Positions 1-7,072 of a stretch of 21,558 bases of DNA are shown one piece after another (the first letter of the stretch is position 1; each line of letters opens with the position of its first letter). The translations under genes and the position numbers were made by a program. The stretch comes from a virus. The notes beneath the pieces were generated by a model, which was given only the letters and a program-made list of their open reading frames with translations, did not search any database and was not told the origin of the DNA. The stretch spans positions 1-21,558 of the IMG/VR virus record IMGVR_UViG_3300006917_000176. One strand, 5' to 3'.

Positions 1-1
1 A

Positions 2-1219
2 TTGCCTACAGATCATGTAAGCGTTTCGCTGAAATTCAAACGTGACAAGAAGGGCAAGATCGAAGCCACGATGGAGAACTGCAACGTGGCGCTGCGGGCA
101 CCGTCGTTCTGTGGCATCGAGATTCGGTTCGACCAGTTCCGTGACGAGATCATGTTCGCGGCCGAGGGAAGTTCAGACTGGCAGCAGTTTACCGACGCCG
201 ACTACTCCAGGTTGCGTATCCGGCTGGAGAAGCAGGGCTTCAAGCCTATCGGCCGCGAAATGATCCGCGATGTGGTGCTGCTGGTGGCCGATGAAAACCC
301 TTTCGACTCGGCCATCGAGTGGTTGTCAGGGTTGCAGTGGAACGGTGTGGCCCGAGTCGATAATTTCTTGGTGGACTACTTCGGGGCTGAACCCAGCGAG
401 TACACCACGGCGGTGTCGCGGTATCTGTGGACGGCCATGGCGGGGCGTGTCATGGCCCCAGGCATCAAGGCCGACATGGTGCCCATACTGATCGGCCGGC
501 AGGGCGCTGGAAAGTCCAGCGGGGTTGCGGCCATGTCACCAGCTCCAGACTTCTTTGCCGAGGTGTCCTTCCATGAGCGCGAGGACGATCTGGCCCGCAA
601 GATGCGCGGGCGGCTGGTGGCCGAGATCGGAGAGCTGCGCGGGCTGCACACCCGAGAGCTGGAGCATATAAAAGCCTTCATCACCCGCACGCATGAGAAC
701 TGGATTCCCAAATACCGCGAGTTTGCCGTGACGTTCCCGAGGCGGTTGGTCTTCATCGGCACCACGAACCAAGAGGAATTTCTGGCCGATGAAACCGGCA
801 ACAGGCGCTGGTTGCCGGTCAAGGTGGACGGTGCTGATGTGGAGGCCATCGAGCGCGACCGGCTGCAATTGTGGGCCGAGGCGAGGGGGTTATTTCAGGC
901 CACTGGAATTGCGTTCCGGGAGGCCGAACGGCTTGCGAAGGACGTTCATGAAGATCATATGATCAAGGATTCCTGGGCCGATGTAGTCAATAACTGGCTC
1001 GACGAGACGGACATTTTGAGCGGTGAGATCAACCGCGAGAAGAAAATTTTGAGCGCTATGGAGGTCCTTATCGACGCTCTCAACTTTGACAAAAAACAGA
1101 TCGGCAGGCGCGAGGAGTTAAGGATAGCTAAAGTTTTGCAGGGTTTGGGCTACGAACGCGGCGTTTCGCGTGTAAACGGCGTTTTGGTCAAGGGCTGGCG
1201 GCCAAAAGTGCCATTTTGA
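2..1219 (+). CDS. VapE-family P-loop ATPase/helicase, 5' end outside window
   Basis: Virulence-associated E (VapE) type superfamily 3-like ATPase, the helicase part of phage primase-helicases, expected to unwind DNA at the phage origin. Numbering from the first codon in the window, a Walker A loop GRQGAGKSS is at residues 165-173, a Walker B-like strand RLVAEIGEL at 204-212, a sensor-1-like strand ending in GTTNQ at 253-257, and an arginine-finger-like GNRRW at 266-270. The C-terminal 80 residues look like a winged-helix tail. The frame is open to the window edge and the only in-frame start there is TTG at base 2 with no room for a ribosome site. VapE proteins often carry an N-terminal primase domain, so this is probably the C-terminal part of a longer protein. 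It is followed directly by the repeat-rich junction. The ATPase call is firm; the true start is unknown. Confidence 0.85.
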   Translation: MPTDHVSVSLKFKRDKKGKIEATMENCNVALRAPSFCGIEIRFDQFRDEIMFAAEGSSDWQQFTDADYSRLRIRLEKQGFKPIGREMIRDVVLLVADENPFDSAIEWLSGLQWNGVARVDNFLVDYFGAEPSEYTTAVSRYLWTAMAGRVMAPGIKADMVPILIGRQGAGKSSGVAAMSPAPDFFAEVSFHEREDDLARKMRGRLVAEIGELRGLHTRELEHIKAFITRTHENWIPKYREFAVTFPRRLVFIGTTNQEEFLADETGNRRWLPVKVDGADVEAIERDRLQLWAEARGLFQATGIAFREAERLAKDVHEDHMIKDSWADVVNNWLDETDILSGEINREKKILSAMEVLIDALNFDKKQIGRREELRIAKVLQGLGYERGVSRVNGVLVKGWRPKVPF

Positions 1220-1244
1220 CGGAAAAGTTACCCTTGTTACCCTT

Positions 1245-1277
1245 CTGTTACCCTTCTTTTTTGAAGAAGGGTAACAG
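1245..1277. repeat. Perfect 14-bp inverted repeat (hairpin) after the VapE gene
   Basis: The arm CTGTTACCCTTCTT at 1245-1258 is perfectly complementary to AAGAAGGGTAACAG at 1264-1277, leaving a 5-base loop. Each arm contains one full copy of the 11-mer. It starts 26 bases after the VapE stop codon. It is not a standard Rho-independent terminator because the T run lies inside the arm and loop, and the base of the stem is followed by CTAAAG. It may act as DNA (cruciform or paired protein site) or as a 3' end-protecting RNA hairpin. Confidence 0.85.
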
Positions 1278-1311
1278 CTAAAGCCACGGATGGCGCGGCC
1301 TCCAGCCAAAT

Positions 1312-1437
1312 GTTACCGTAGTTACCCTTCTTTTCCTTCTACCTTTGGTTAGAAAAAAATAGAGTGAAATTTAGGGGAACCGGGCTATTTATAAAATCAG
1401 GGGTAAACAATAGAAAAAGAAGGGTAACAACGGTAAC
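1312..1437. repeat. 20-bp inverted repeat bracketing an AT-rich core
   Basis: The 20 bases at 1312-1331 and the reverse complement of 1418-1437 agree at 19 of 20 positions. Each arm is a composite of a short GTTACC site and a full 11-mer. The 86 bases between the arms (1332-1417) are AT-rich, including an A7 run and TATTTATAAAAT at 1386-1397. Paired sites around an easily melted core suit an origin or a looped operator. Confidence 0.8.
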
Positions 1438-1470
1438 AAGGGCGGGAACCCGCGTGGTGATTGGGGTTGG

Positions 1471-1495
1471 CTGTTACCCTTCTCATGGGTAACAG
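1471..1495. repeat. 9-bp hairpin upstream of the HTH-like gene
   Basis: CTGTTACCC at 1471-1479 pairs perfectly with GGGTAACAG at 1487-1495 across a 7-base loop. It lies 36 bases before the start codon at 1532. It could be a site that controls the downstream operon or a structure in its leader RNA. A second small GC hairpin (GCGGG/CCCGC, 1442-1453) is just upstream. Confidence 0.7.
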
Positions 1496-1531
1496 GGGAT
1501 GAACAAAAACAGACTTTAGGGGAATGAAACG

Positions 1532-1927
1532 ATGAGCAGTTGGGGCACTGTTGACCTACACGTAGACACCAGAATGGACCGGCCGGCGTCCACCATGACG
1601 GCACTCAAACAGAAGGAAGCCGAGCGGCAAGAGATCCTGTCAGCGGTCGAGTTGTTCCTGGCACAGGGGGGGTCAATTAAGACCATACCCAGCACGATCA
1701 GCAAGGAGGCCCAGTTGGGGCAGATGCGCTCGGGGAAAGTTGCGACGATCAGCATGGCCGACATCGCCAAGCGCTGGGACGTGTCGGTCAGGGTGGTGCC
1801 GGCCCTGTTGGCCAAATGGCCCACACTCATGTACATCATGTCAGGGCAGGAAAGGCTATACTCTCTGGCAGACATCCAGCGCTGCGAGTCGCAGCCGAAC
1901 TACAAGCTGCACAAGTCCACCATATGA
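1532..1927 (+). CDS. Small HTH-like protein of unknown function
   Basis: A 131-aa protein I do not recognise. Residues 27-45 form a charged helix, and residues 73-96 (ISMADIAKRWDVSVRVVPAL and following) have the spacing of a helix-turn-helix or winged-helix recognition unit, followed by a short hairpin-like stretch with RLYSLADI. No membrane segment is visible. The start is supported by AGGGGA at 1518-1523, 8 bases before the ATG. The gene sits directly downstream of the repeat array and opens an operon whose next gene overlaps its stop (ATGA at 1924). A role as the protein that binds the repeats, or as a phage regulator, is inference from position and the HTH-like segment. Confidence 0.65.
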   Translation: MSSWGTVDLHVDTRMDRPASTMTALKQKEAERQEILSAVELFLAQGGSIKTIPSTISKEAQLGQMRSGKVATISMADIAKRWDVSVRVVPALLAKWPTLMYIMSGQERLYSLADIQRCESQPNYKLHKSTI

Positions 1928-2070
1928 GCGACATCATCGGACGGACAATCGGCGCGATACTGGTGGCCCTACTGCTGCCAATAGTCTTCATCGTCTTCGC
2001 ACTGGTGTGCGTGGCGGCCATTGTCCGAACAATGACCGAAAAACCCAACGACCCGGAGTATTGGGAATGA
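1924..2070 (+). CDS. 48-aa single-pass membrane peptide
   Basis: Starts at the ATGA overlapping the previous stop and ends in another ATGA that starts the methyltransferase gene, so all three genes are probably translationally coupled. The peptide has a polar N-terminus (MSDIIGRT), one long hydrophobic segment at about residues 9-35 (many I, L, V, A, F), then a short polar tail rich in charged residues (RTMTEKPNDPEYWE). One helix with a charged tail would fit a small inner-membrane protein. Holin-like or superinfection-related roles cannot be told apart here, and no lysis genes are adjacent. Longer in-frame starts upstream lie inside the HTH-like gene and would give a non-natural arginine- and histidine-rich extension. 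Confidence 0.6.
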   Translation: MSDIIGRTIGAILVALLLPIVFIVFALVCVAAIVRTMTEKPNDPEYWE

Positions 2071-3338
2071 ATCCCGCCGATAAAATCGAACAGTGGCCCA
2101 TTGATCGGTTGATACCTTACGCTCGCAACAGCCGGACGCACTCCGACGCCCAGGTGGCACAAATCGCCGCCAGCATCAAAGAGTGGGGCTGGACCACGCC
2201 TGTGCTGGTGGACGAGGGCGGGCAGATCATTGCCGGCCATGGGCGCATCATGGCGGCCCGTAAGCTCGGCATGGCCGAGGTGCCGGTGGTCATTGCCTCC
2301 GGCTGGTCGGACGCACAGAAGCGAGCCTACGTTATCGCAGACAACAAGCTGGCACTGAACGCAGGCTGGGACAATGACCTGTTGGCGCTGGAGTTTGGCG
2401 AGCTTGAGGGGCTTGGCTTTGACCTAGAGTTGACCGGCTTCAGCCTCGATGAGATCGACGCGCTAAAACCCGTTGAGGTGGCCGCAGGCTTGACCGACGA
2501 GGACGAGGTACCAGAGGCTCCGGCCGATCCTGTTACGCGGCTGGGCGACGTTTGGCTGCTGGGGCGGCATAGGTTGATGTGTGGGGATAGTACCAGCATT
2601 GATGCGCTTGAGGCGCTGTGCCAAAAACAGCCGGTCGATATGTGGTTGACTGATCCACCGTACAACGTTGCAGTGCAAGGAGGAAATCACGGCGATCCTG
2701 AACGAAAAAACGGCAAGCGCATCATGAATGACCAGATGGGCGACGAACAATTTAGGCAGTTCCTGCGTGATTGTTATGTTGCCGCTGATGCGGTGATGAA
2801 GCCGGGCGCGGTGTTTTACATATGGCACGCTGATAGCGAAGGATACAATTTCAGAGGCGCGGCAAAAGATGCTGGATGGACTATTAGGCAGTGCCTAATA
2901 TGGAAAAAGTCATCCATTGTGATGGGTCGACAGGACTATCACTGGAAGCATGAGCCTTGTCTGTACGGATGGAAGGACGGTGCCGGGCATCTTTGGGCAT
3001 CTGATCGCAAGCAGACCACTATCTTGGAGTTTGATAGGCCAAGCCGCAACGGCGAGCATCCTACCATGAAGCCGGTGGCGCTGTTTGAGTACCAAATGCT
3101 CAACAATACCAAGGGCAACGATATTGTGCTGGATAGCTTTGGCGGCTCTGGCACAACCATGATCGCCGCCGAAAAGAATGGACGAGTGTCCCGTTTGATG
3201 GAACTCGACCCGAAATACTGCGACGTTATCGTCAAGCGCTGGCAAGACTTCACCGGCAAGCAGGCCACGCTTGAGGCCACAGGTCAAACATTTGCGGAGG
3301 TAAGCAATGGCAAAGCAAGCCAAACCGAAGCAGCCTGA
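2067..3338 (+). CDS. ParB-domain DNA methyltransferase (N4-C/N6-A type)
   Basis: 423 aa, with an N-terminal ParB/sulfiredoxin-like domain (about residues 8-95, motif IIAGHGR at 54-60) fused to a beta-class amino-methyltransferase. The catalytic motif DPPY is at 196-199, the S-adenosylmethionine motif DSFGGSGTT at 356-364, and the conserved HPTMKPV at 331-337. Motif IV before motif I is the beta-class order, as in N4-cytosine and N6-adenine DNA methyltransferases such as CcrM/MboI-type enzymes. No restriction endonuclease is beside it, so it is likely an orphan enzyme that marks phage DNA, either against host restriction or for timing of packaging or replication. Start at 2067 overlaps the stop of the membrane peptide. 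Its 3' end overlaps the small terminase gene by 32 bases. Target sequence cannot be read from the protein. Confidence 0.93.
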   Translation: MNPADKIEQWPIDRLIPYARNSRTHSDAQVAQIAASIKEWGWTTPVLVDEGGQIIAGHGRIMAARKLGMAEVPVVIASGWSDAQKRAYVIADNKLALNAGWDNDLLALEFGELEGLGFDLELTGFSLDEIDALKPVEVAAGLTDEDEVPEAPADPVTRLGDVWLLGRHRLMCGDSTSIDALEALCQKQPVDMWLTDPPYNVAVQGGNHGDPERKNGKRIMNDQMGDEQFRQFLRDCYVAADAVMKPGAVFYIWHADSEGYNFRGAAKDAGWTIRQCLIWKKSSIVMGRQDYHWKHEPCLYGWKDGAGHLWASDRKQTTILEFDRPSRNGEHPTMKPVALFEYQMLNNTKGNDIVLDSFGGSGTTMIAAEKNGRVSRLMELDPKYCDVIVKRWQDFTGKQATLEATGQTFAEVSNGKASQTEAA

Positions 3339-3744
3339 AACTGAAAAATCGACCCTAATAAAAGGGAAAAACGGCGGTGCGCGGCCTGGCGCTGGTCGGC
3401 CGGGATTCACGCCAACAAACGACGAGCGCAGGCAAGTCGAGGCGCTGTCCGGCTACGGCCTGCCTTTTGAGCAGATCGCCGCGCTTATTCGCGGCGGCAT
3501 CCACATCGACACGCTGCGAACGCATTTTGCCAGCGAGCTTGTTAGCGGCAAGGCCAAGGCCAACGGCCAGATCGGCAAGACTTTGTTTCAGAAGGCCATG
3601 GGCGGCGATACCGCGGCGATGATCTGGTGGTCCAAGGCGCAAATGCGCTGGGCCGAGACGCAGAAGCATGAACACACCGGCGCGGATGGCGGCGAGATCG
3701 TGGTGCAGAAGATCGAGCGCGTGGTAGTCAAGAATGGCGACTAA
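3307..3744 (+). CDS. Terminase small subunit, probable
   Basis: 145 aa, directly upstream of and overlapping the large terminase by 11 bases. Residues 23-32 (GGARPGAGRP) form the glycine-arginine-proline motif found near the N-terminus of many phage DNA-packaging proteins. A helix-turn-helix-like region follows at about 51-78 (GLPFEQIAALIRGGIHIDTL), then a segment with WWSKAQMRW at 107-115. Such proteins recognise the pac or cos site and load the motor. The start has a good ribosome site (GGAGG at 3296-3300) inside the end of the methyltransferase gene. Identification rests on position and motif; a pac site could lie in or near this gene, as in P22, but none can be pointed to. Confidence 0.75.
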   Translation: MAKQAKPKQPETEKSTLIKGKNGGARPGAGRPGFTPTNDERRQVEALSGYGLPFEQIAALIRGGIHIDTLRTHFASELVSGKAKANGQIGKTLFQKAMGGDTAAMIWWSKAQMRWAETQKHEHTGADGGEIVVQKIERVVVKNGD

Positions 3745-4975
3745 GGGCCAGACGCTCCAGATACCAACGCCTGAATGGGCGCTGCCGCTGTTGCAGCCCT
3801 CGCGCTACAAGGGCGCACACGGCGGGCGAGGCTCGGGCAAGTCGCATGAGTTCGCGCAGATGGTCATCGAGGCGCACATCATGGACCCGAACACCTCGAC
3901 GGTTTGTGTGCGCGAGTTTCAGAAATCTTTAAAGCAGTCCGTTAAGCGCTTGTTAGAGTTGAAGATTCAGGAACTGGGCGTCGGCAATTATTTTGAAGTG
4001 CAGGAAGCCGTTATCAAGAATCGACACGGCAAGGGCCTGATCATTTTTGAAGGGATGCAGAACCATACGGCCGACTCTATAAAATCGCTTGAGGGCTTCG
4101 ACCGCGCCTGGTGCGAGGAATCACAGAGCCTAAGCCAGCGCAGCCTCGATATGCTCCGGCCCACGATCCGCAAGCCCGGCAGCGAACTATGGTTCACATG
4201 GAACCCAAGGGAAGCGACCGACCCTATCGACGCTCTACTGCGCGGCCCGACGCCGCCACCGGACGCCATCGTGCTGGAGGTCAACTGGCAGCAGAATCCA
4301 TGGTTCCCGCAGGTACTGCGGGATGAAATGGAGTACGACCGCAACCGAGACCCGGACAAATACGCGCACGTCTGGCAAGGCCAGTACCTCCAGAACAGTG
4401 AGGCCCGCGTGTTCCGCAACTGGCGCATCCAGGAGTTTGAAGCGCCTGCCGACGCGGTGCATCGCATGGGCGCAGACTGGGGCTTCGCTGTGGATCCGAC
4501 CGTTCTGGTGCGCTGTCATATCGTCGGCCGCACGCTCTACATCGACCACGAAGCCTATATGGTCGGCTGCGAGATCGTGAACACGCCGGACCTGTTCATG
4601 CAGGTGCCTGAGGCCGAGAAGTGGCCCATTGTGGCCGACAGCTCGCGGCCCGAGACCATCGCCCACATGCGAAAGCATGGCTTCCCGAAGATCATGGCGG
4701 CCGTCAAGGGACCGAAGTCGCTGGAGGAAGGTATCGAATGGCTCAAGTCCTTCGACATCGTGGTGCATCCGCGCTGCACGCACACCATCGACGAACTCAG
4801 CCTGTACTCGTACAAGACCGACCCGCTCACCGGCAAGGTGTTGCCCGTCCTTGAGGACAAGTCCAACCACATCATCGACGCGCTGCGCTATGCTTGTGAG
4901 GGAGTACGGCGGGCGCAGAATGTCAAACCCGTCCAAAATTTTAGCCCGTTGGCGACCGCCAACCGCTGGAGGTAA
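3734..4975 (+). CDS. Terminase large subunit (Sf6 gp2/PBSX type)
   Basis: 413-aa packaging motor and nuclease that cuts concatemeric DNA and pumps it through the portal. Walker A GGRGSGKS is at residues 30-37, Walker B with catalytic acid at about 122-129 (FDRAWCEE), the coupling motif FTWNP at 154-158. The RNase H-like nuclease acids fit D248 (GADWG), D302 (VADSS) and D382 (HIIDALRYA). Overall pattern (VCVREFQKSLKQSV, then IKSLEGFDRAW, then PTIRKPGSELWFTWNP) matches the Sf6/PBSX group, which package by headful, rather than the 499-aa P22 gp2. Start overlaps the small subunit and has only a weak ribosome site, which suggests coupled translation. Confidence 0.95.
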   Translation: MATKGQTLQIPTPEWALPLLQPSRYKGAHGGRGSGKSHEFAQMVIEAHIMDPNTSTVCVREFQKSLKQSVKRLLELKIQELGVGNYFEVQEAVIKNRHGKGLIIFEGMQNHTADSIKSLEGFDRAWCEESQSLSQRSLDMLRPTIRKPGSELWFTWNPREATDPIDALLRGPTPPPDAIVLEVNWQQNPWFPQVLRDEMEYDRNRDPDKYAHVWQGQYLQNSEARVFRNWRIQEFEAPADAVHRMGADWGFAVDPTVLVRCHIVGRTLYIDHEAYMVGCEIVNTPDLFMQVPEAEKWPIVADSSRPETIAHMRKHGFPKIMAAVKGPKSLEEGIEWLKSFDIVVHPRCTHTIDELSLYSYKTDPLTGKVLPVLEDKSNHIIDALRYACEGVRRAQNVKPVQNFSPLATANRWR

Positions 4976-4981
4976 CGTCCA

Positions 4982-7072
4982 ATGGCCCGCATTTCAAAAG
5001 ATCAGTACCTGGCAAACCTGCACGCCGAAGCGCTCAAGGAGTTCGATGACATCCAGAGCGCCTTGCGTGATGAAAGGCTCCAGTGCCTTCAAGATCGACG
5101 GTTCTACTCAATCGCCGGCGCACAGTGGGAAGGCCCGCTGGGCGAACAGTTTGAGAACAAACCGAAGTTTGAGGTCAACAAGATCGCCTCGGCCGTCCTC
5201 CGCATCATCAGCGAGTACCGCAGCAACCGCGTGACCGTGGACTTCGTATCGAAGGACGGCACCAAGGACGTGAAGCTGGCCGATGTGTGTGATGGCCTGT
5301 TCCGCGCCGATGAAATGGACTCCTGCGCCGAAGAAGCTTATGACAACGCTTTCGAGGAAGCTGTGGCTGGCGGCTTCGGTGCGTTCAGGCTCAGGACCGA
5401 ATGGGAGGACGAGTACGACGAGGACAACGACCGCCAGCGCATCCGCATCGAGCCGATATTCGATGCCGACAGCTCCGTGTTCTTTGACCTGAACGCCAAG
5501 CGCCAGGACAAGGCCGACGCCACGCGCTGCTTTGTGATCACCGCGGTGACCCGCGCCGCGTATCAGGCCGAATGGGGCGACGACCCGGCAAGCTGGCCGA
5601 AAGAAGTTTATCAAACGGAGTTTGATTGGCTCACGCCTGATGTTGTGTACATCGCAGAGTACTACCGCGTCGAGGACGTGAAGGAGACGATCCGGATCTA
5701 CCAGAACCTAGATGGCACTGAGGACCGCTACAGCGAAATGGACTTTGAGTCCGATCCTGAGCTTGAGCGCACGCTGGAGGCCATCGGTTCCGTCGAGGTA
5801 CGGCAGAAAAAGGTCAAGCGCCGCAAGGTTCGCAAATACTTGATGAACGGTGCGCGCATCCTGGAGGATCTTGGCCACATCGCCGGCAAGTGCATTCCTA
5901 TCGTGCCGGTCTACGGCAAACGCTGGTACATCGACAACGTAGAGCGCTGCATGGGCCACGTCCGTCTCGCCAAGGACGCACAGCGCTTGGCCAACATGCA
6001 ACGCTCCAAGCTTGGCGAGATTGCCGCGCTCTCCAGCATCGAGAAGCCAATCTTCCTGCCCGAGCAGGTCGCCGGCCATCAGTTGATGTGGAGCGAGGAC
6101 AACCTCCGCAACTATCCGTACCTGCTGCTTAACCCGGTGACCGACCAGAACGGCAACCAAGCCGCCACCGGCCCAATTGGCTACACCAAGCCGCCCGTGG
6201 TGCCGCCCGCCATGGACGCGCTGCTCACCGTCACCGAGAAAGACATGCAAGACGTGCTGGGCAACCAGCAGCAAGCCGACAAGATGGTCAGCAACATTTC
6301 CGGCAAGGCCGTCGAGCTGATCCAACAGCGCGTCGATATGCAGAGCTTCATCTACATCAGCAACTGGAGCAAGGCCGTCAAGCGCTGCGGCGAGGTCTGG
6401 CTGGAAATGGCCCGTGACGTGTACGTCGAGAAAGGCCGACGAATGAAAATGGTCGGCGCTCAGGATGAGGTGGACAGCATCGAGCTGATGCGGCCGATGA
6501 TGACCGAGACTGGCGAAGTCGAAATGGAAAACGACCTGTCCAAAGCCACGTTCGATGTGAACGTGGATGTCGGCCCGTCCAGCTCCAGCAAGCGACAGGC
6601 AACGGTGCGTGCGCTCATGAACATGATTGCCATCACGCAAGATCCGGAAATCTCGCAGGTGTTGCAGTCGATGGCCATCATGAACATGGAAGGCGAGGGC
6701 ATTGGAGACGTAAAAGACTTTTTCCGCCAGCGCCTGCTCAAGATGGGCGTGGTCAAGCCTACGCAAGACGAAGCGCAGCAGCTTGCCATGGAAGCCATGC
6801 AGGCCGCGCAACAGCAAGATCCGAACGCCATCTTCCTCCAAGCCGCTGCCGAGGAAGCCATCGCCAAGGCCGCACGCGCACGCGCCGATACTGTCCGAAC
6901 GGTGGCAGACTCGGAGCTTATCCGCGCCAAAACCATCGAAACACTGGCGAAGGTGGATATGGACGCCAACGAACAGGCGCTCTCAAACGCCGCTATCATT
7001 GGGCAAATGGCTGCCCAGCAAGCCACGCAGCCGCCCGTATCCCTGCCAACCAGACCGCCCGAGGTGCTGTAA
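4982..7072 (+). CDS. Portal protein, P22 gp1-like
   Basis: 696 aa, close to the 725 aa of P22 gp1. The dodecameric portal forms the DNA channel at one capsid vertex and docks the terminase and later gp4. The N-terminal half has the typical pattern EVNKIASAVLRIISEYRSNR (about residues 63-82), then an acidic stretch with EWEDEYDEDNDR. The mid-region contains GNQQQADKMVSNISGKAV around 433-450. The C-terminal 100 residues are predicted helical, rich in Ala and Gln (after DEAQQLAMEAMQAAQQQDPN), which fits the C-terminal helical barrel of P22-type portals, though this barrel looks short. Ribosome site GGAGGT at 4968-4973. Confidence 0.93.
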   Translation: MARISKDQYLANLHAEALKEFDDIQSALRDERLQCLQDRRFYSIAGAQWEGPLGEQFENKPKFEVNKIASAVLRIISEYRSNRVTVDFVSKDGTKDVKLADVCDGLFRADEMDSCAEEAYDNAFEEAVAGGFGAFRLRTEWEDEYDEDNDRQRIRIEPIFDADSSVFFDLNAKRQDKADATRCFVITAVTRAAYQAEWGDDPASWPKEVYQTEFDWLTPDVVYIAEYYRVEDVKETIRIYQNLDGTEDRYSEMDFESDPELERTLEAIGSVEVRQKKVKRRKVRKYLMNGARILEDLGHIAGKCIPIVPVYGKRWYIDNVERCMGHVRLAKDAQRLANMQRSKLGEIAALSSIEKPIFLPEQVAGHQLMWSEDNLRNYPYLLLNPVTDQNGNQAATGPIGYTKPPVVPPAMDALLTVTEKDMQDVLGNQQQADKMVSNISGKAVELIQQRVDMQSFIYISNWSKAVKRCGEVWLEMARDVYVEKGRRMKMVGAQDEVDSIELMRPMMTETGEVEMENDLSKATFDVNVDVGPSSSSKRQATVRALMNMIAITQDPEISQVLQSMAIMNMEGEGIGDVKDFFRQRLLKMGVVKPTQDEAQQLAMEAMQAAQQQDPNAIFLQAAAEEAIAKAARARADTVRTVADSELIRAKTIETLAKVDMDANEQALSNAAIIGQMAAQQATQPPVSLPTRPPEVL

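Larger units (their letters stand above)
1227..1493. repeat. GTTACCCTTCT iteron-like array
   Basis: Exact 11-mers on the + strand are at 1236-1246, 1247-1257, 1321-1331 and 1473-1483. Exact reverse complements are at 1265-1275 and 1418-1428. Shorter forms are GTTACCCTT at 1227-1235, GTTACC at 1312-1317, GGTAAC at 1432-1437 and GGGTAAC at 1487-1493. The first three copies are head to tail with 9- and 11-base steps, about one helical turn each, as expected for a protein that binds repeatedly on one face of DNA. The copies lie just downstream of the helicase gene, a usual place for phage origins. Binding partner and role are inferred, not shown. Confidence 0.9.
1220..1531. other. Repeat-rich non-coding junction, candidate origin or control region
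   Basis: This 312-base stretch has no credible gene on either strand. It holds six exact copies of GTTACCCTTCT, several shorter relatives, two strong hairpins, and an AT-rich core at 1332-1417 bracketed by a long inverted repeat. It separates the replication ATPase gene from the operon that leads into the packaging genes, so it could be a replication origin, an operator or late-promoter region, or a boundary element. A very weak promoter-like pair lies in the core (GTGAAA at 1364-1369, TATTTA at 1386-1391, 16-base spacer). The decamer TTTAGGGGAA occurs at 1370-1379 and again at 1515-1524, where it supplies the ribosome site of the next gene. Confidence 0.75.

Noticed and set aside
1245-1277. 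Rho-independent terminator after the VapE gene
   Set aside because: Stem is perfect but no T run follows it; the arms are copies of the array repeat, which explains the pairing.
1227-1493. CRISPR array
   Set aside because: Repeats are only 11 bases, in both orientations, and spacing is irregular from 0 to about 90 bases.
1524-1535. Three-codon ORF (MKR) overlapping the HTH-like gene start
   Set aside because: The ribosome site is one base away from its ATG, too close for use; it fits the start at 1532.
1816-1923. Upstream extension of the small membrane peptide to 1816
   Set aside because: Overlaps the HTH-like gene in another frame; ATG 1924 in the ATGA overlap is the natural start.
1740-2066. 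Upstream extension of the methyltransferase to 1740
   Set aside because: The added residues are Arg/Ser/Cys-rich read-through of the HTH-like gene; the ATGA at 2067 begins a normal ParB domain.
5708-6841. Long antisense ORF (377 codons) opposite the portal gene
   Set aside because: It is His/Leu/Val-rich without recognisable motifs, has no operon context on the - strand, and mirrors codon bias of the clear portal gene.
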